Positions 1-9,504 of a DNA stretch of 64,000 bases are shown here, piece after piece. The position numbers were made by a program, and so were the translations under genes. The notes beneath the pieces were generated by a model that saw only the letters and a program-made list of their open reading frames with translations, made no database searches and was not told where the DNA came from. Origin of the DNA: Saccharothrix longispora (GTDB lineage: Bacteria > Actinomycetota > Actinomycetes > Mycobacteriales > Pseudonocardiaceae); contig NZ_NSDM01000005.1 in assembly GCF_030852425.1 (NCBI RefSeq), positions 60,328-124,327 of the forward strand. Direction: 5' to 3'. Each line of letters begins with the position of its first letter. The first letter of the stretch is position 1.

Positions 1-378
1 TGCGTGCCGGCGCCGGTGAGCGCGCCGCACCCGGAGATCATGATCGGCGGCAACGGCGAGCGGAAGACGCTGCGCCTGGTCGCCCGGTACGCCGACGCGT
101 GCAACCTCCTCGTGGCGGAGCCCGCGGAGGTGGCGCACAAGCTCGACGTGCTGCGCCGCCACTGCGACGACCTGGGCCGCGACCACGGCGACATCCGCAA
201 GACGGCGGTGCTCGTCGGCCCCGTCCCGCAGGAGGCCGACGCCCTGGCCGCGGACCTGGCGGGGTACGCGGACCTCGGCCTCGACACCGTCGTGCTCAGG
301 TCGCCGGACGGCGACCCGGCCTCGTGGATCGAGCGGGTGGTCGCCCCGAACACCGGGCGGTTCACCGGGGCAGGCTGA
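1..378 (+). CDS. LLM-class (F420/FMN-dependent) oxidoreductase, C-terminal part
   Basis: The gene enters from the left edge and only about 125 C-terminal residues are visible. The motif IMIGGNGERKTLRLVARYADACN is typical of the last strands and helices of luciferase-like monooxygenase (LLM) TIM barrels, many of which in actinomycetes use coenzyme F420. After it comes the usual helical tail with an HKLDVLRRHCDDLGRD segment. The substrate cannot be read from this fragment. It ends about 110 bases before a MarR-type operator and the ribA-like operon, so it is probably a separate transcript. Family assignment is good; cofactor choice is inference. Confidence 0.8.
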   Translation, partial: CVPAPVSAPHPEIMIGGNGERKTLRLVARYADACNLLVAEPAEVAHKLDVLRRHCDDLGRDHGDIRKTAVLVGPVPQEADALAADLAGYADLGLDTVVLRSPDGDPASWIERVVAPNTGRFTGAG

Positions 379-429
379 CCGCCGGTCCGGCCCGACGACA
401 CCGCCGTGACGCACGCCACGCCTCTAGTT

Positions 430-477
430 GTTGAAGTTTCAAATTAAAGCGCGCAGGCTCGTACTTGAAACTTCAAC
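430..477. promoter_or_regulatory. Paired MarR-type operator upstream of the ribA-like/dioxygenase/marR operon
   Basis: GTTGAAGTTTCAA (430-442) and its exact reverse complement TTGAAACTTCAAC (465-477) form a 13-bp inverted repeat separated by 22 bases. Each arm is itself nearly palindromic (TTGAA..TTCAA), the form of site bound by winged-helix MarR dimers. The intervening DNA is AT-rich for this genome. The pair ends 4 bases before the Shine-Dalgarno of the first gene, so a bound repressor would block initiation. The regulator is probably the MarR protein encoded at the end of the same operon (2083-2538). Confidence 0.75.
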
Positions 478-491
478 ATCCGGAGGTCGGG

Positions 492-1172
492 ATGACGAGC
501 ACCGCGGTGGCCCCCGCGACACCGCCGAGCAGGCCGACCCCACCACCCGCTTCGGTGCGCACACGGGTCGTCGCGCCCCTGGCGTTCGCGGACGGGTACG
601 GCACCGAGGCCGAGGTGTTCACCTTCACCGGCCTCGTCGACGGCCTGGAGCACCTCGCCCTGGGCCTCGGCGACTGGCGTGCCGCGGTCGACCGCCCCTC
701 CGGCGCACCCCTGGTCCGCCCGCACAGCGAGTGCCTGACCGGTGACGTGTTCGGCAGCCTGCGCTGCGACTGCGGCCCCCAGCTGCGCGAGGCGGTCGAG
801 CGGATCGCCGACGCCGGCGGTCTCCTGCTGTACCTGCGGCAGGAGGGCCGGGGCATCGGTCTGTACGCCAAGCTCGACGCGTACGCGCTCCAGGACACCG
901 GCCTGGACACCTACCAGGCGAACACCGCCCTCGGCCGCGGCGAGGACGAGCGCGACTACACGCCGGCCGCCCAGATGCTGCACGCGCTCGGCGCCGACCG
1001 GATCGCGCTGCTGAGCAACAACCCCGACAAGGCGGCCCAGCTCGACGCCCTCGGCGTGCGCGTCACCGAACGGGTCCACACCGGCGTGCACCTCTCCCCG
1101 GCGAACGCCCGCTACCTGGCCGCCAAGGTCGCGCACACCCACCACACCCTCGACCTGCCCGTCACCGGCTGA
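492..1172 (+). CDS. ribA: GTP cyclohydrolase II
   Basis: This 226-residue protein should convert GTP to 2,5-diamino-6-ribosylamino-4-pyrimidinone phosphate, the first step to riboflavin and deazaflavin cofactors. The zinc ligands lie in ECLTGDVFGSLRCDCGPQL (three Cys), and the catalytic block RQEGRGIGLYAKL and the DTYQAN and LLSNNPDK motifs are intact. It is a stand-alone enzyme with no fused RibB domain. The ATG at 492 is chosen over an in-frame TTG at 465 because GGAGGT sits 4 bases upstream and the TTG lies inside the operator. It is first in an operon with a dioxygenase and a MarR regulator, so it may be a dedicated, inducible copy rather than the housekeeping one. Confidence 0.9.
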   Translation: MTSTAVAPATPPSRPTPPPASVRTRVVAPLAFADGYGTEAEVFTFTGLVDGLEHLALGLGDWRAAVDRPSGAPLVRPHSECLTGDVFGSLRCDCGPQLREAVERIADAGGLLLYLRQEGRGIGLYAKLDAYALQDTGLDTYQANTALGRGEDERDYTPAAQMLHALGADRIALLSNNPDKAAQLDALGVRVTERVHTGVHLSPANARYLAAKVAHTHHTLDLPVTG

Positions 1173-1192
1173 CCGCCCAGGAGCGCTCCCCC

Positions 1193-2086
1193 ATGACCAC
1201 GACCACGGCCCGCGCCGACGCGCTCATCCCCGCGACGCACCCGTTCCGGCAGCACCTCGACCGCGTGGCCGCCCAGGACGCGACCGCGGCGCACCGACCG
1301 TGGACGCCGGCCGACGGACCGCTGCCCGCCCTCTACCTCAGCCACGGCGCGCCGCCGCTGTTCGAGGACGCGCCGTGGATGACCCGGCTGCACGCCTGGG
1401 CGCGCGACCTGCCCCGGCCGCGCGCCATCCTCATCGTCAGCGCGCACTGGGAGTCCGCCCCCCTGGCGATCAGCAGCAGCGCGGCGGGCACCGGGCTCGT
1501 CTACGACTTCGGCGGCTTCGACCCGCTGTACCACCGGATGCGCTACGACACCCCCGACGCCGGCGACCTCGCCCACCAGGTGGCCTCCCTCCTGCCGCGA
1601 GCGGTGCACGAGCACCGCGGCCGCGGCCTGGACCACGGCGCCTGGGTGCCGCTGAAGGTCATGTACCCGGAGGCCGACGTCCCGGTGGTCCAGCTCAGCA
1701 TCCCGACCCACGACGCCACCGCGCTGCTGGCCCTGGGCGAACGCCTGCGCCCCCTGCGCGACCACGGCGTGCTGGTCATCGGCTCGGGCTTCATGACCCA
1801 CGGCCTGCCGTTCCTCACCCGCGACATGGTCGTCGACGGCGCCGTCCCCGGCTGGTCCGCGGACTTCGACGCCTGGGCCGCCGACGCCCTGGCCCGCGGC
1901 GACGTCGACGAACTGGCGGCCTTCCGCGACCGCGCACCGGGCATGCCCTACGCCCACCCCACCGTCGAGCACTTCACGCCGCTGTTCATCACCCTCGGTG
2001 CCGCCACCGACCCGACCGCGCCCGTCGACACCACGATCGAGGGATACATGATGGGGCTGGCCAAGCGATCCTTCCAGACCACATGA
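1193..2086 (+). CDS. DODA-type (LigB-fold) extradiol ring-cleavage dioxygenase
   Basis: The 297 residues match the class III extradiol dioxygenase family that includes E. coli YgiD (4,5-DOPA dioxygenase). Metal-site histidines are visible in SHGAPPLF (about residue 51), SAHWES (about 85) and LDHGAWVPLK (about 148). The enzyme would open a catechol-like ring with O2 and a non-haem metal in the cytoplasm; the substrate is unknown. It starts 20 bases after the GTP cyclohydrolase II gene, and its TGA overlaps the MarR start (ATGA). Placement under a MarR operator suggests induction by a phenolic compound. Confidence 0.88.
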   Translation: MTTTTARADALIPATHPFRQHLDRVAAQDATAAHRPWTPADGPLPALYLSHGAPPLFEDAPWMTRLHAWARDLPRPRAILIVSAHWESAPLAISSSAAGTGLVYDFGGFDPLYHRMRYDTPDAGDLAHQVASLLPRAVHEHRGRGLDHGAWVPLKVMYPEADVPVVQLSIPTHDATALLALGERLRPLRDHGVLVIGSGFMTHGLPFLTRDMVVDGAVPGWSADFDAWAADALARGDVDELAAFRDRAPGMPYAHPTVEHFTPLFITLGAATDPTAPVDTTIEGYMMGLAKRSFQTT

Positions 2087-2538
2087 CCAGGTGGCTGTCC
2101 GAACCCGAACTCGACACCTGGATGAGCCTGACCAGGGTCCTGCTCCTGCTGCCCGCCGCGCTGGACCGCCAACTGCGCGAGGACACCGGCGTCCCGCACG
2201 CGTACTACCAGGTCCTGGCCATCCTGAGCGACCAGCCGGACCGGTCCATGCGCATGACCGACCTGGCCAGGGTCACCGGAACGACCCCCAGCAGGCTCTC
2301 CCACGCCGTCGCCAGCCTCGAGCAGCGCGGCTGGGTCGAGCGCCGGGCGTGCCCGACCGATCGCCGCGGTCAGGTCGCCCGGCTCACCGACACCGGCCTG
2401 GCGGTCCTCGGAACCGCCGCGCCCGGCCACGTCGCCGAGGTCCGCCGGCTCGTCTTCGACCACCTCACCGACGACGACGTCGCCCGGCTGAAGACCATCA
2501 CGGACAAGATCGCCGACGCCCTGCCGCCGGGCGCCTGA
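2083..2538 (+). CDS. MarR-family transcriptional regulator
   Basis: This 151-residue protein has the MarR winged-helix pattern: RMTDLARVTGTTPSRLSHAVASLEQRGWVER is the recognition helix region, followed by the wing (ACPTDRRGQVARLTDTG). Long dimerisation helices lie at both ends. Its ATG overlaps the dioxygenase stop by four bases, so translation is coupled. The paired TTGAA/TTCAA operator at 430-477 makes autoregulation of the three-gene operon the simplest model. The inducer is unknown but is likely an aromatic substrate or product of the dioxygenase. Confidence 0.9.
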   Translation: MTRWLSEPELDTWMSLTRVLLLLPAALDRQLREDTGVPHAYYQVLAILSDQPDRSMRMTDLARVTGTTPSRLSHAVASLEQRGWVERRACPTDRRGQVARLTDTGLAVLGTAAPGHVAEVRRLVFDHLTDDDVARLKTITDKIADALPPGA

Positions 2539-2556
2539 CCCCTCGGCCGGGTCCGC

Positions 2557-3726
<1,170 letters not shown>

Positions 3727-3834
3727 GGTTCTCCTCTGCTCGACGTGGAAGTCAGGCGTCGGCGGGCGGAACGCGACCGGAATACGCCTACCTCCGGGGA
3801 AGCACGGTCTCGTCGAGGACGGCCGTGAACTCGG

Positions 3835-4764
3835 TCATGCCGGCCCCACCGTGATCTCCTCCGACGCCGCGCGCGACACGCACGCCATCATCGACGTGGC
3901 CCGCTCGGACTCCTCCAGCACGACATCGCGGTGGTCCACCTCGCCCGCCAGCACCGACACCCTGCACGTGCCGCACGTGCCGGCCTCGCAGGACGAGTCC
4001 ACCCCGACCCCCGCGCGGCGCAGGGCGGCCAGCAGGGAGCGGTGCGCGGGCACCTCCACGCGCAGGCCCGTCGGCGCCCACACCGCCTCGAACGGGCCCG
4101 CGTACCCGTCGTCCGGTGCGGTGAACTCCTCGACGTGCACGCGGCTCGGCCGCCAGTGCGCCGTGCGCTCCTGCACCGCGCGGATCAACGGCAGTGGACC
4201 GCAGCAGTACACGCGGGTGTCGTCGTCCGGCACGGCGAGGTGGGGCCACAGGTCGAGCCGGCCCCGCTCGTCGCTGTGGTGCACGGTGTCCGCCGCGAAC
4301 TCCTCCAGGAAGGGGGTGTCCGACGCCGACCGGGACAGGTACAGCACGCGGACGGCCGGGTGCCCGTCGGCGCGCAGCCGCCCCACCATCGACCGGATCG
4401 GCGTGATGCCGATGCCGCCCGCGATGAACAGGTAGCGGCGCGCCGGGAGCAGCGGGAACCGGTTGCGGGGCGGGGTGGCGGCCAGGACGGTGCCCTCGGC
4501 GGCGGTGTGCATGCTCGCCGAACCGCCGCGCCCGTCGGGCTCCCGGCGCACGCACACCACGTACTCGCGCGGCGCGACGCCACCCGGTTCGACGAGGCTG
4601 TAGCTGCGCCGGTGCCCGCCCGGTGTGCTCAGGGTGAGGTGCGCGCCCGGTTCGTACCCCGGCAGCACGCCGCCCTGCGGGTCGCGCAGCACCACGCGGA
4701 CCACCGACGGCGTCAGCGCGGTCCGCGACGCCACCACCAGCTTCAGGTCAGACAACCAACCCAC
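3835..4764 (-). CDS. PDR/VanB-type 2Fe-2S flavin oxidoreductase
   Basis: The order is an FMN/FAD-binding barrel (RRSYSLVEPGG, about residues 55-65), an NAD(P)-binding domain (LFIAGGIGITPIRSM), and a C-terminal plant-type ferredoxin domain with CEAGTCGTCRVSVLAG plus a later Cys in MMACVS. This is the phthalate dioxygenase reductase/VanB architecture, which passes electrons from NAD(P)H to an oxygenase or other redox partner. Its ATG lies inside the last 17 bases of the MOSC gene, so the two are co-translated. No oxygenase component is adjacent; the MOSC protein is the best partner candidate. The 108 bases between it and rtcB hold nothing recognisable. Confidence 0.87.
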   Translation of the reverse strand: MGWLSDLKLVVASRTALTPSVVRVVLRDPQGGVLPGYEPGAHLTLSTPGGHRRSYSLVEPGGVAPREYVVCVRREPDGRGGSASMHTAAEGTVLAATPPRNRFPLLPARRYLFIAGGIGITPIRSMVGRLRADGHPAVRVLYLSRSASDTPFLEEFAADTVHHSDERGRLDLWPHLAVPDDDTRVYCCGPLPLIRAVQERTAHWRPSRVHVEEFTAPDDGYAGPFEAVWAPTGLRVEVPAHRSLLAALRRAGVGVDSSCEAGTCGTCRVSVLAGEVDHRDVVLEESERATSMMACVSRAASEEITVGPA

Positions 4765-5533
4765 CCCCCACGCGCAGCACGCCGTCGGACAGCACCTCGG
4801 CGTAGATGCCCACGTCCTGGTGGCCGTAGGTCCGGTCGAGCAGCCGCAGCACCGGCAGGTCGCGCCGGCCGGACGCCGGGTCGACCTCGGTGGCCGCGCA
4901 CCGGCCCGTCCGGTACCTGCCGACCATCCGCACGCCGCCCAGCGTGAACTCCCGGTCGAGCAGGTCGACCTCGGCGAACGGCGGCAGCCCGTCGAGCAGG
5001 ACGTTGGCGCGGAACCGGCGCGGGTCGACCTCCGCCCCGGTGCGCGCGGCGAAGTCGCGCACCGACGCCAGGTTCACCAGCGAGACCCAGTGCATCGGCC
5101 CGTCGCCCGCGAACGCGACGTCGGTGTACCGCCGGCCTTCCTCGGCGGCGAGCACCGGCAGCACGCCCTCGGGCAGGTCGAGGACCCGCGCGAAGAACGC
5201 CAGCAGTTCCTCTCGGTCCTCCTCCACGTGCGCCGTCAGCACCTCGTGGCCGGCCACGCGCACGGTGAGCTCGCCGGTGTCCACGTCGAGGTGCGTGTCC
5301 AGACCGGCCAGGCGGTGGTCGCTCACCAGCGCGTAGAACTCCGCCTTGCGCAGCCCTTCGCGCAGCCCCGGTCTGTACCTGCCCTCGGGGCGCGCGAACG
5401 CGAACCGGCGGTCGTGCGGCACGCCCTCGCCGCGGCGCAGCGGGACGTGCGTGAGCGGTTGCGGGCTCAGCCCCTTGATCGGGTAGACGTACAGCGCCGC
5501 CACCCGGGCGGTGTCTTCGGCTTCCATGCGCAC
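4748..5533 (-). CDS. MOSC domain protein (molybdenum-cofactor sulfurase C-terminal type)
   Basis: The 261 residues begin with the MOSC N-terminal beta-barrel (VAALYVYPIKGLSPQPL) and end with the MOSC domain, including the cofactor-ligating Cys region GRCAATEVDP and RLLDRTYGHQDVGIY. Relatives such as E. coli YcbX bind Mo cofactor and reduce N-hydroxylated compounds with a separate reductase. The overlapping downstream 2Fe-2S reductase fits that scheme. The start is uncertain: GTG at 5533 or ATG at 5527, with no clear Shine-Dalgarno. Function in N-oxide or N-hydroxy reduction is inference from the family. Confidence 0.87.
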   Translation of the reverse strand: MRMEAEDTARVAALYVYPIKGLSPQPLTHVPLRRGEGVPHDRRFAFARPEGRYRPGLREGLRKAEFYALVSDHRLAGLDTHLDVDTGELTVRVAGHEVLTAHVEEDREELLAFFARVLDLPEGVLPVLAAEEGRRYTDVAFAGDGPMHWVSLVNLASVRDFAARTGAEVDPRRFRANVLLDGLPPFAEVDLLDREFTLGGVRMVGRYRTGRCAATEVDPASGRRDLPVLRLLDRTYGHQDVGIYAEVLSDGVLRVGGGLVV

Positions 5534-5704
5534 AACGGTAGATCGTGGTGGGAGGCCCTACGCCTGTACGTCCATTCGTGTGAATCCCGGACCGGCTGGG
5601 CGAGGTGGCCCCGCACGTCGGCGGACGGCCGGCGGACCGGCTCGCGGAGCGGGTCCGGGGCGGGGATGCCGTGGACGACGGGACCGTGCCGCTGCGGGGT
5701 GGGC

Positions 5705-5750
5705 GGGTGCGGGGCCGCCCGCTGTGGGGGGGTGGGGCGGCCCCGCACCC
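5705..5750 (-). terminator. Strong hairpin terminator after the SGNH hydrolase gene
   Basis: A perfect 16-bp GC stem (arms 5705-5720 and 5735-5750, 14-base loop) begins 6 bases beyond the SGNH stop codon. There is no long U run, as is usual in actinomycetes. The rest of the 5534-5755 interval shows nothing else recognisable. Confidence 0.7.
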
Positions 5751-5755
5751 GACCG

Positions 5756-7009
5756 TCACCGGAACAGGCGCAGCGGCACGGCGTTCGCCATCGCGGCCAT
5801 GCCGGCGTCGTTCGGGTGCAGGTGGTCGCCGCTGTCGTAGGCCGCCAGCAGGCGCTCCGGGTCGCGCGGGTCGCGGACGGCGCGGTCGAAGTCGATCACG
5901 CCGTCGTGCTCGCCGCTCGTCCTGATCCACCGGTTCACGGTCTGCCGCGCCGCCTCGTTCTCCGGGCTGAAGAACCCGAACGAGTCGCCCTTGAACGGGG
6001 TGATCGTGCCGCCGTGGACGCGCAGCCCTCGAGCGTGCGCGCGGGCGATGAGCTGTCGGTGGGCGTCGATGACGTCCTGCGCGGACACCTTCTCCGACAG
6101 CGGGGCGCTGGTGCCGGGGTGGCCGAGGTCGTTCACGCCGAGCAGCACCACGACGTGGTCGGCGCCGGGCTGGGCGAGCACGTCCCGGTCGAAGCGGCGC
6201 AGGGCGGCCTGGCCGAAGTAGTTCGCGTACCCCTCGGCCGGGTGGCCGGCGGGCGGGTTCGGGTCGTGCAGCAGGCGGTTGCCGCTGATGCCCGCGTTGA
6301 CCACGCCGAGGTGCCGCAGGCCCCGGTCGGCCTGGAACCGGCGGGCCAGCACGTCGGGCCAGCGCCGGTTGGCGTTGCGCGTGGTCTCCGCGCCGTCGGT
6401 GATCGAGTCGCCGAACGCCACCACGGTCGCCGCGCGCCTGCCGGTGACGGCGACCCCGGTCAGGAAGTGCCACTTGCCCAGCACGGCGGTCGGCGCGGGG
6501 TCGGCGTGGCCGGTGACGTTGCCCGCCGCCACGTACCCGTCCTGGTACGGGAACGCGTGCACGGTGTCCGCCCGCGTGCGCCGCGGCAGGTGGATGCTGA
6601 CCACCAGGTCGGAGTCCGCGGCCACGGGCAGCGCGACCGGGTCGCTGAGCAGCGGCGCGCCGGGCGGCACGGTGACCGAGGCGCGACCGCCGAAGGTGAG
6701 CCGCCGGTCGCTGCGCGGGTCGATCGCGGCGGCGGCACCCGCGCGGCGGGCCACGTGCGCCTCGCCGATCACCAGCGGTCGCGTGCCGAACTCGTTGGAC
6801 AACCGCACGCGCAGGGTGTCGCCGCCGACGCTCAGGTGCACGACCTGCCGCAGGGTCTGGTCCTCGAACGACGTGGTGTCCGAGGCGGGCACGGTCGTCG
6901 GCGAGGTGGCCCACGCCCCCGCCCACGACGTGCGCGGCGCGGCCGACGCCTGGGGCGTGGACAGCAGGAGCAGCGCGGCGGCGACCACCGCGAGGGAGCG
7001 CTTGAGCAC
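5756..7009 (-). CDS. Secreted SGNH/GDSL hydrolase
   Basis: The 417-residue protein has a Sec signal peptide (LKRSLAVVAAALLLLSTPQASA) and SGNH blocks: VVAFGDSITDGAE (catalytic Ser), NAGISGNR, LLGVNDLGHPG and HPNDAGM (catalytic Asp/His). About 170 residues before block I form an accessory beta-sandwich, as in several secreted carbohydrate esterases. It probably removes acyl groups from plant polysaccharide outside the cell. The GTG start has GGAGGT 5 bases upstream, overlapping the end of the deacetylase gene, so the two form an operon. The substrate is inferred from xylanase and arabinofuranosidase neighbours. Confidence 0.87.
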   Translation of the reverse strand: MLKRSLAVVAAALLLLSTPQASAAPRTSWAGAWATSPTTVPASDTTSFEDQTLRQVVHLSVGGDTLRVRLSNEFGTRPLVIGEAHVARRAGAAAAIDPRSDRRLTFGGRASVTVPPGAPLLSDPVALPVAADSDLVVSIHLPRRTRADTVHAFPYQDGYVAAGNVTGHADPAPTAVLGKWHFLTGVAVTGRRAATVVAFGDSITDGAETTRNANRRWPDVLARRFQADRGLRHLGVVNAGISGNRLLHDPNPPAGHPAEGYANYFGQAALRRFDRDVLAQPGADHVVVLLGVNDLGHPGTSAPLSEKVSAQDVIDAHRQLIARAHARGLRVHGGTITPFKGDSFGFFSPENEAARQTVNRWIRTSGEHDGVIDFDRAVRDPRDPERLLAAYDSGDHLHPNDAGMAAMANAVPLRLFR

Positions 7010-7022
7010 GGGGACCTCCGGG

Positions 7023-7721
7023 TCAGCCGCGGGCGGGGCGGTCGAAGCGCCAGCCGTCGGCGCGCAGCAGCGGGATGACCCGGTCGACGGCCTCGACCGT
7101 CTGGGCGCGGTCGTTCGGGCCGTCGTGCATGAGCACCACGGCGCCCTCGGTGATCCCGTCGAGCAGGCGCTGGACCAGCACGTCGGCGCCCGGCGGCTCC
7201 CAGTCGGAGATGGCCAGCCGCCAGCCGAGCGGCGTCATGCCGAGCTTCGCGGCGACCGCCGGGGTCTGCCCCCAGCTGCCGTAGGGGGCGCGGAAGTAGC
7301 GGATGGGGGCGCCGGGCGCGGCGCGGCGGATGGCGGCGCTCGTCCGCTCCAGGTCGGCGGCGATCCGCTCGGGCGTCCACGTGCCCATGTCGTCGTGGTG
7401 CATGCCGTGGTTGCACAGGGCGTGCCCGCCCGCGACGATCGCGCGGACCAGCCGCGGGTTCGCCTCGACCTGGTCGCCCCACAGGCAGAACACGGCCTTC
7501 ACGCGGTGCTCGCGCAGCACCCGCAGCAGGCGCGGCGTGTCGACCGGGTTGGGCCCGTCGTCGAACGTGAAGGACACCGCCTTCCCGCCGTGCCGGGTCG
7601 AGTCGACGATGGTCGGCGTGGCACCGGTCGGGCCTGCGCCGGTCGGGCCAGGGGCGGCCAGGGCCGGTGCGGCCAGGCCCAGCACCAGTCCGGTGGTCAG
7701 GAGCACCGTTCTCCACCTCAT
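7023..7721 (-). CDS. Secreted polysaccharide deacetylase (NodB/CE4)
   Basis: The NodB domain shows SFTFDDGPNPVDT (catalytic and metal Asp), HALCNHGMHHDDM (metal His pair), FRAPYG and a VVLMHDGPN motif. The protein has 232 residues and starts at the ATG at 7721, where AAGGGA precedes a good signal peptide (RWRTVLLTTGLVLGLAAPALA). A longer in-frame start 22 codons upstream would put an Arg-rich tail before the signal and is rejected. CE4 enzymes de-N- or de-O-acetylate chitin, peptidoglycan or xylan. The GH10/GH43 context favours acetyl-xylan, without proof. Confidence 0.88.
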   Translation of the reverse strand: MRWRTVLLTTGLVLGLAAPALAAPGPTGAGPTGATPTIVDSTRHGGKAVSFTFDDGPNPVDTPRLLRVLREHRVKAVFCLWGDQVEANPRLVRAIVAGGHALCNHGMHHDDMGTWTPERIAADLERTSAAIRRAAPGAPIRYFRAPYGSWGQTPAVAAKLGMTPLGWRLAISDWEPPGADVLVQRLLDGITEGAVVLMHDGPNDRAQTVEAVDRVIPLLRADGWRFDRPARG

Positions 7722-7845
7722 CGCGCGGTCCCTTCGTCGACGGCGGGCGCGGCGACCACTATCCGACCGGGTCCCCGTGCCGGCCATGGGTTTCGCGGAA
7801 GTTTCGGGTCTCGACTGGCGGGGTGCGGACGTCCGGGCGCGACGG

Positions 7846-7876
7846 CGCGGGGGCCGGTCCCCGACCGACCCCCGCG
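7846..7876 (-). terminator. Hairpin terminator after the GH10 xylanase gene
   Basis: CGCGGGGG and CCCCCGCG enclose an inner GGTC/GACC hairpin, just beyond the xylanase stop. It lies between the xylanase and deacetylase genes, so these are probably separate transcripts. Confidence 0.55.
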
Positions 7877-7898
7877 ACCCTCCACACGGGACGCCGGC

Positions 7899-9026
7899 TC
7901 AGCGGCGGCCCGCCTTGGCGAGCGTGTCGCGCAGGACGTGGTAGGCGGGTTTGCGGGAGAAGTCCTCCCACATCACCGTCGCCGCGCCCTGGCCCTCGAA
8001 GAACACCGGGACCCAGGAGTACTTGTCGGTGAAGCCCCAGATCGTGAACGAGTCGCAGCCGTCGACGTTCAGGCACGCGACGAGCGTGCGGTTGTAGTAG
8101 TCGGCCTGCTGCGCGAGCTGCGCCTCGGTCGGCACGCCGCCCTCCGGCAGGTCCATCCGCACGTCCAGCTCGGTGATCGCGGTCTCCAGGCCCAGCGCGG
8201 AGAACCGCTCCAGGTTGGCCTCCAGGTCGCCGGGGAAGCCGTAGCGGGTGCTCAGGTGCGCCTGCGCGGAGAAGCCGTCCACCGGCACGCGCTGTGCCTT
8301 GAACTGCTTGATCAGCGCGAGGTAGGCGTCGCTCTTGGCGTTGACGCCCTCCACGCCGTAGTCGTTGAAGAACAGCTTGGCCTTGGGGTCGGCCTGGCGC
8401 GCCCAGCGGAACGCGTCCGCGATGATGCCGGGGCCCAGCTCCCTGATCCAGATGTTGTCGGTGGTGCGCAGCTCGCCGGTTTCGGTGAAGATCTCGTTGG
8501 CCACGTCCCACTGCTGGATGTCGCCCCGGTAGCGACCCACGACGGTCTTGATGTGATCGCGCAGGATGGAGCGCAACTCCTCCTTGGAGAAGTCGCCCTG
8601 CTCCAGCCACTCCGGGTTCTGGCTGTGCCACAGCAGGGTGTGCCCGCGCACGACCTGGCCGTTGCGCTTGGCGAACTTGACGATCGCGTCCGCCGTGCCG
8701 AAGTCGTAGCGGTCGCGCTCCGGGTGGATGTACTCCCACTTCATCTGGTTCTCGGCCGACACGGAGTTGAACTCGGCGGCGAGCACCGTGCGGTAGGGCT
8801 GGTCCGAGGTGAAGGGATCGGGGTAGGGCTGGTCCTCGTGGTGACCGCCACCGGCGACGGCGGTGCCGATGTGGAACCCCTTGGGGGCGGCCTTGCGCAG
8901 GGTGTCCTTCTTGGCGTGGCCGGGCGGTCGGTGGTCGACGCTCGGCGCGGCCGAGGCCACCAGCGTCAACGGGACCGACAGGGCCACGGCGGCGAGCGCC
9001 GCGGTGGCCAGGCGGGTCGGCTTCAT
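7899..9026 (-). CDS. Secreted endo-1,4-beta-xylanase, GH10
   Basis: The 375-residue protein has a Sec signal (TRLATAALAAVALSVPLTLVASA) and a single GH10 TIM barrel with no carbohydrate-binding module. Diagnostic blocks are NQMKWEYIHPE, GHTLLWHSQNPEW, WDVANEIF (acid/base Glu) and AITELDVRMD (nucleophile Glu). It cleaves xylan chains outside the cell. Start is ATG at 9026 or the adjacent TTG at 9029, with GAGGAAG upstream. The palindrome CGAAACTTTCG about 40 bases upstream is a likely LacI-type operator. Confidence 0.95.
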   Translation of the reverse strand: MKPTRLATAALAAVALSVPLTLVASAAPSVDHRPPGHAKKDTLRKAAPKGFHIGTAVAGGGHHEDQPYPDPFTSDQPYRTVLAAEFNSVSAENQMKWEYIHPERDRYDFGTADAIVKFAKRNGQVVRGHTLLWHSQNPEWLEQGDFSKEELRSILRDHIKTVVGRYRGDIQQWDVANEIFTETGELRTTDNIWIRELGPGIIADAFRWARQADPKAKLFFNDYGVEGVNAKSDAYLALIKQFKAQRVPVDGFSAQAHLSTRYGFPGDLEANLERFSALGLETAITELDVRMDLPEGGVPTEAQLAQQADYYNRTLVACLNVDGCDSFTIWGFTDKYSWVPVFFEGQGAATVMWEDFSRKPAYHVLRDTLAKAGRR

Positions 9027-9063
9027 CAAAGAGGTCTCGCTTCCTCACGACGGCGTGGGGTTT

Positions 9064-9074
9064 CGAAACTTTCG
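9064..9074. promoter_or_regulatory. LacI-type xylanase operator, CGAAA-N-TTTCG
   Basis: CGAAACTTTCG is an 11-bp palindrome around one central base, 38-48 bases before the xylanase start. Similar GAAA..TTTC elements precede xylanase genes in other actinomycetes. The LacI gene at 14142-15131 carries CGAAA-CTC-TTTCG in its own promoter, so it is the best candidate for the repressor. A weaker GAAAGTTTTC half-match follows at about 9086. Confidence 0.6.
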
Positions 9075-9148
9075 TAAGCACAAATGAAAGTTTTCGAGAT
9101 GCCGGACCTTAAAATGGCGGTCACGTCACCGTCAAGGGCCGGTCGCGG

Positions 9149-9504
9149 TCAGGCCGCGGCGGCCGTCGGGTCGAGCCGGCGCGCACTGGTCTCCCGCAAC
9201 GCCGGCACGCACACCGCGGTCAGCGCGCAGAAGGCGGCGATGACGGTGGAGACGACCACCAGCCCGCGCCCGCCGGTGGCGCGCCGCACCTCGGCGAACA
9301 GCAGGGGCGCGAAGCCGCCCCCGGACCGGCCAGCCGGTAGCCCAGCGAGGCGCGGGTGTAGCGGTCGCCCGTGCTGGACAGCTCGCCGCAGAGGGCGGCG
9401 GGCGGTCCGTGGACCATCGGGTGCGGCACGCCCTGGCCCAGCACGAGCGCGACGACGAGCAACGCCGTGTCGCGGGTGCGCCGGGTGTTCGACACCGAGG
9501 CCAT
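9149..9504 (-). pseudogene. Remnant of an MHS-type MFS transporter, C-terminal part
   Basis: Two minus-strand frames each give part of one protein. The upstream frame reads LLVVALVLGQGVPHPM then GELSSTGDRYTRASLGYRL. After a shift near 9340 the other frame reads GFAPLLFAEVRRATGG and VVVSTVIAAFCALTAV. Together they match the last helices of metabolite:H+ symporters, where RYTGASLGYQ and a GFAPLL segment are contiguous. The N-terminal ten helices are absent, so it is a truncated, frameshifted fossil. Confidence 0.65.
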
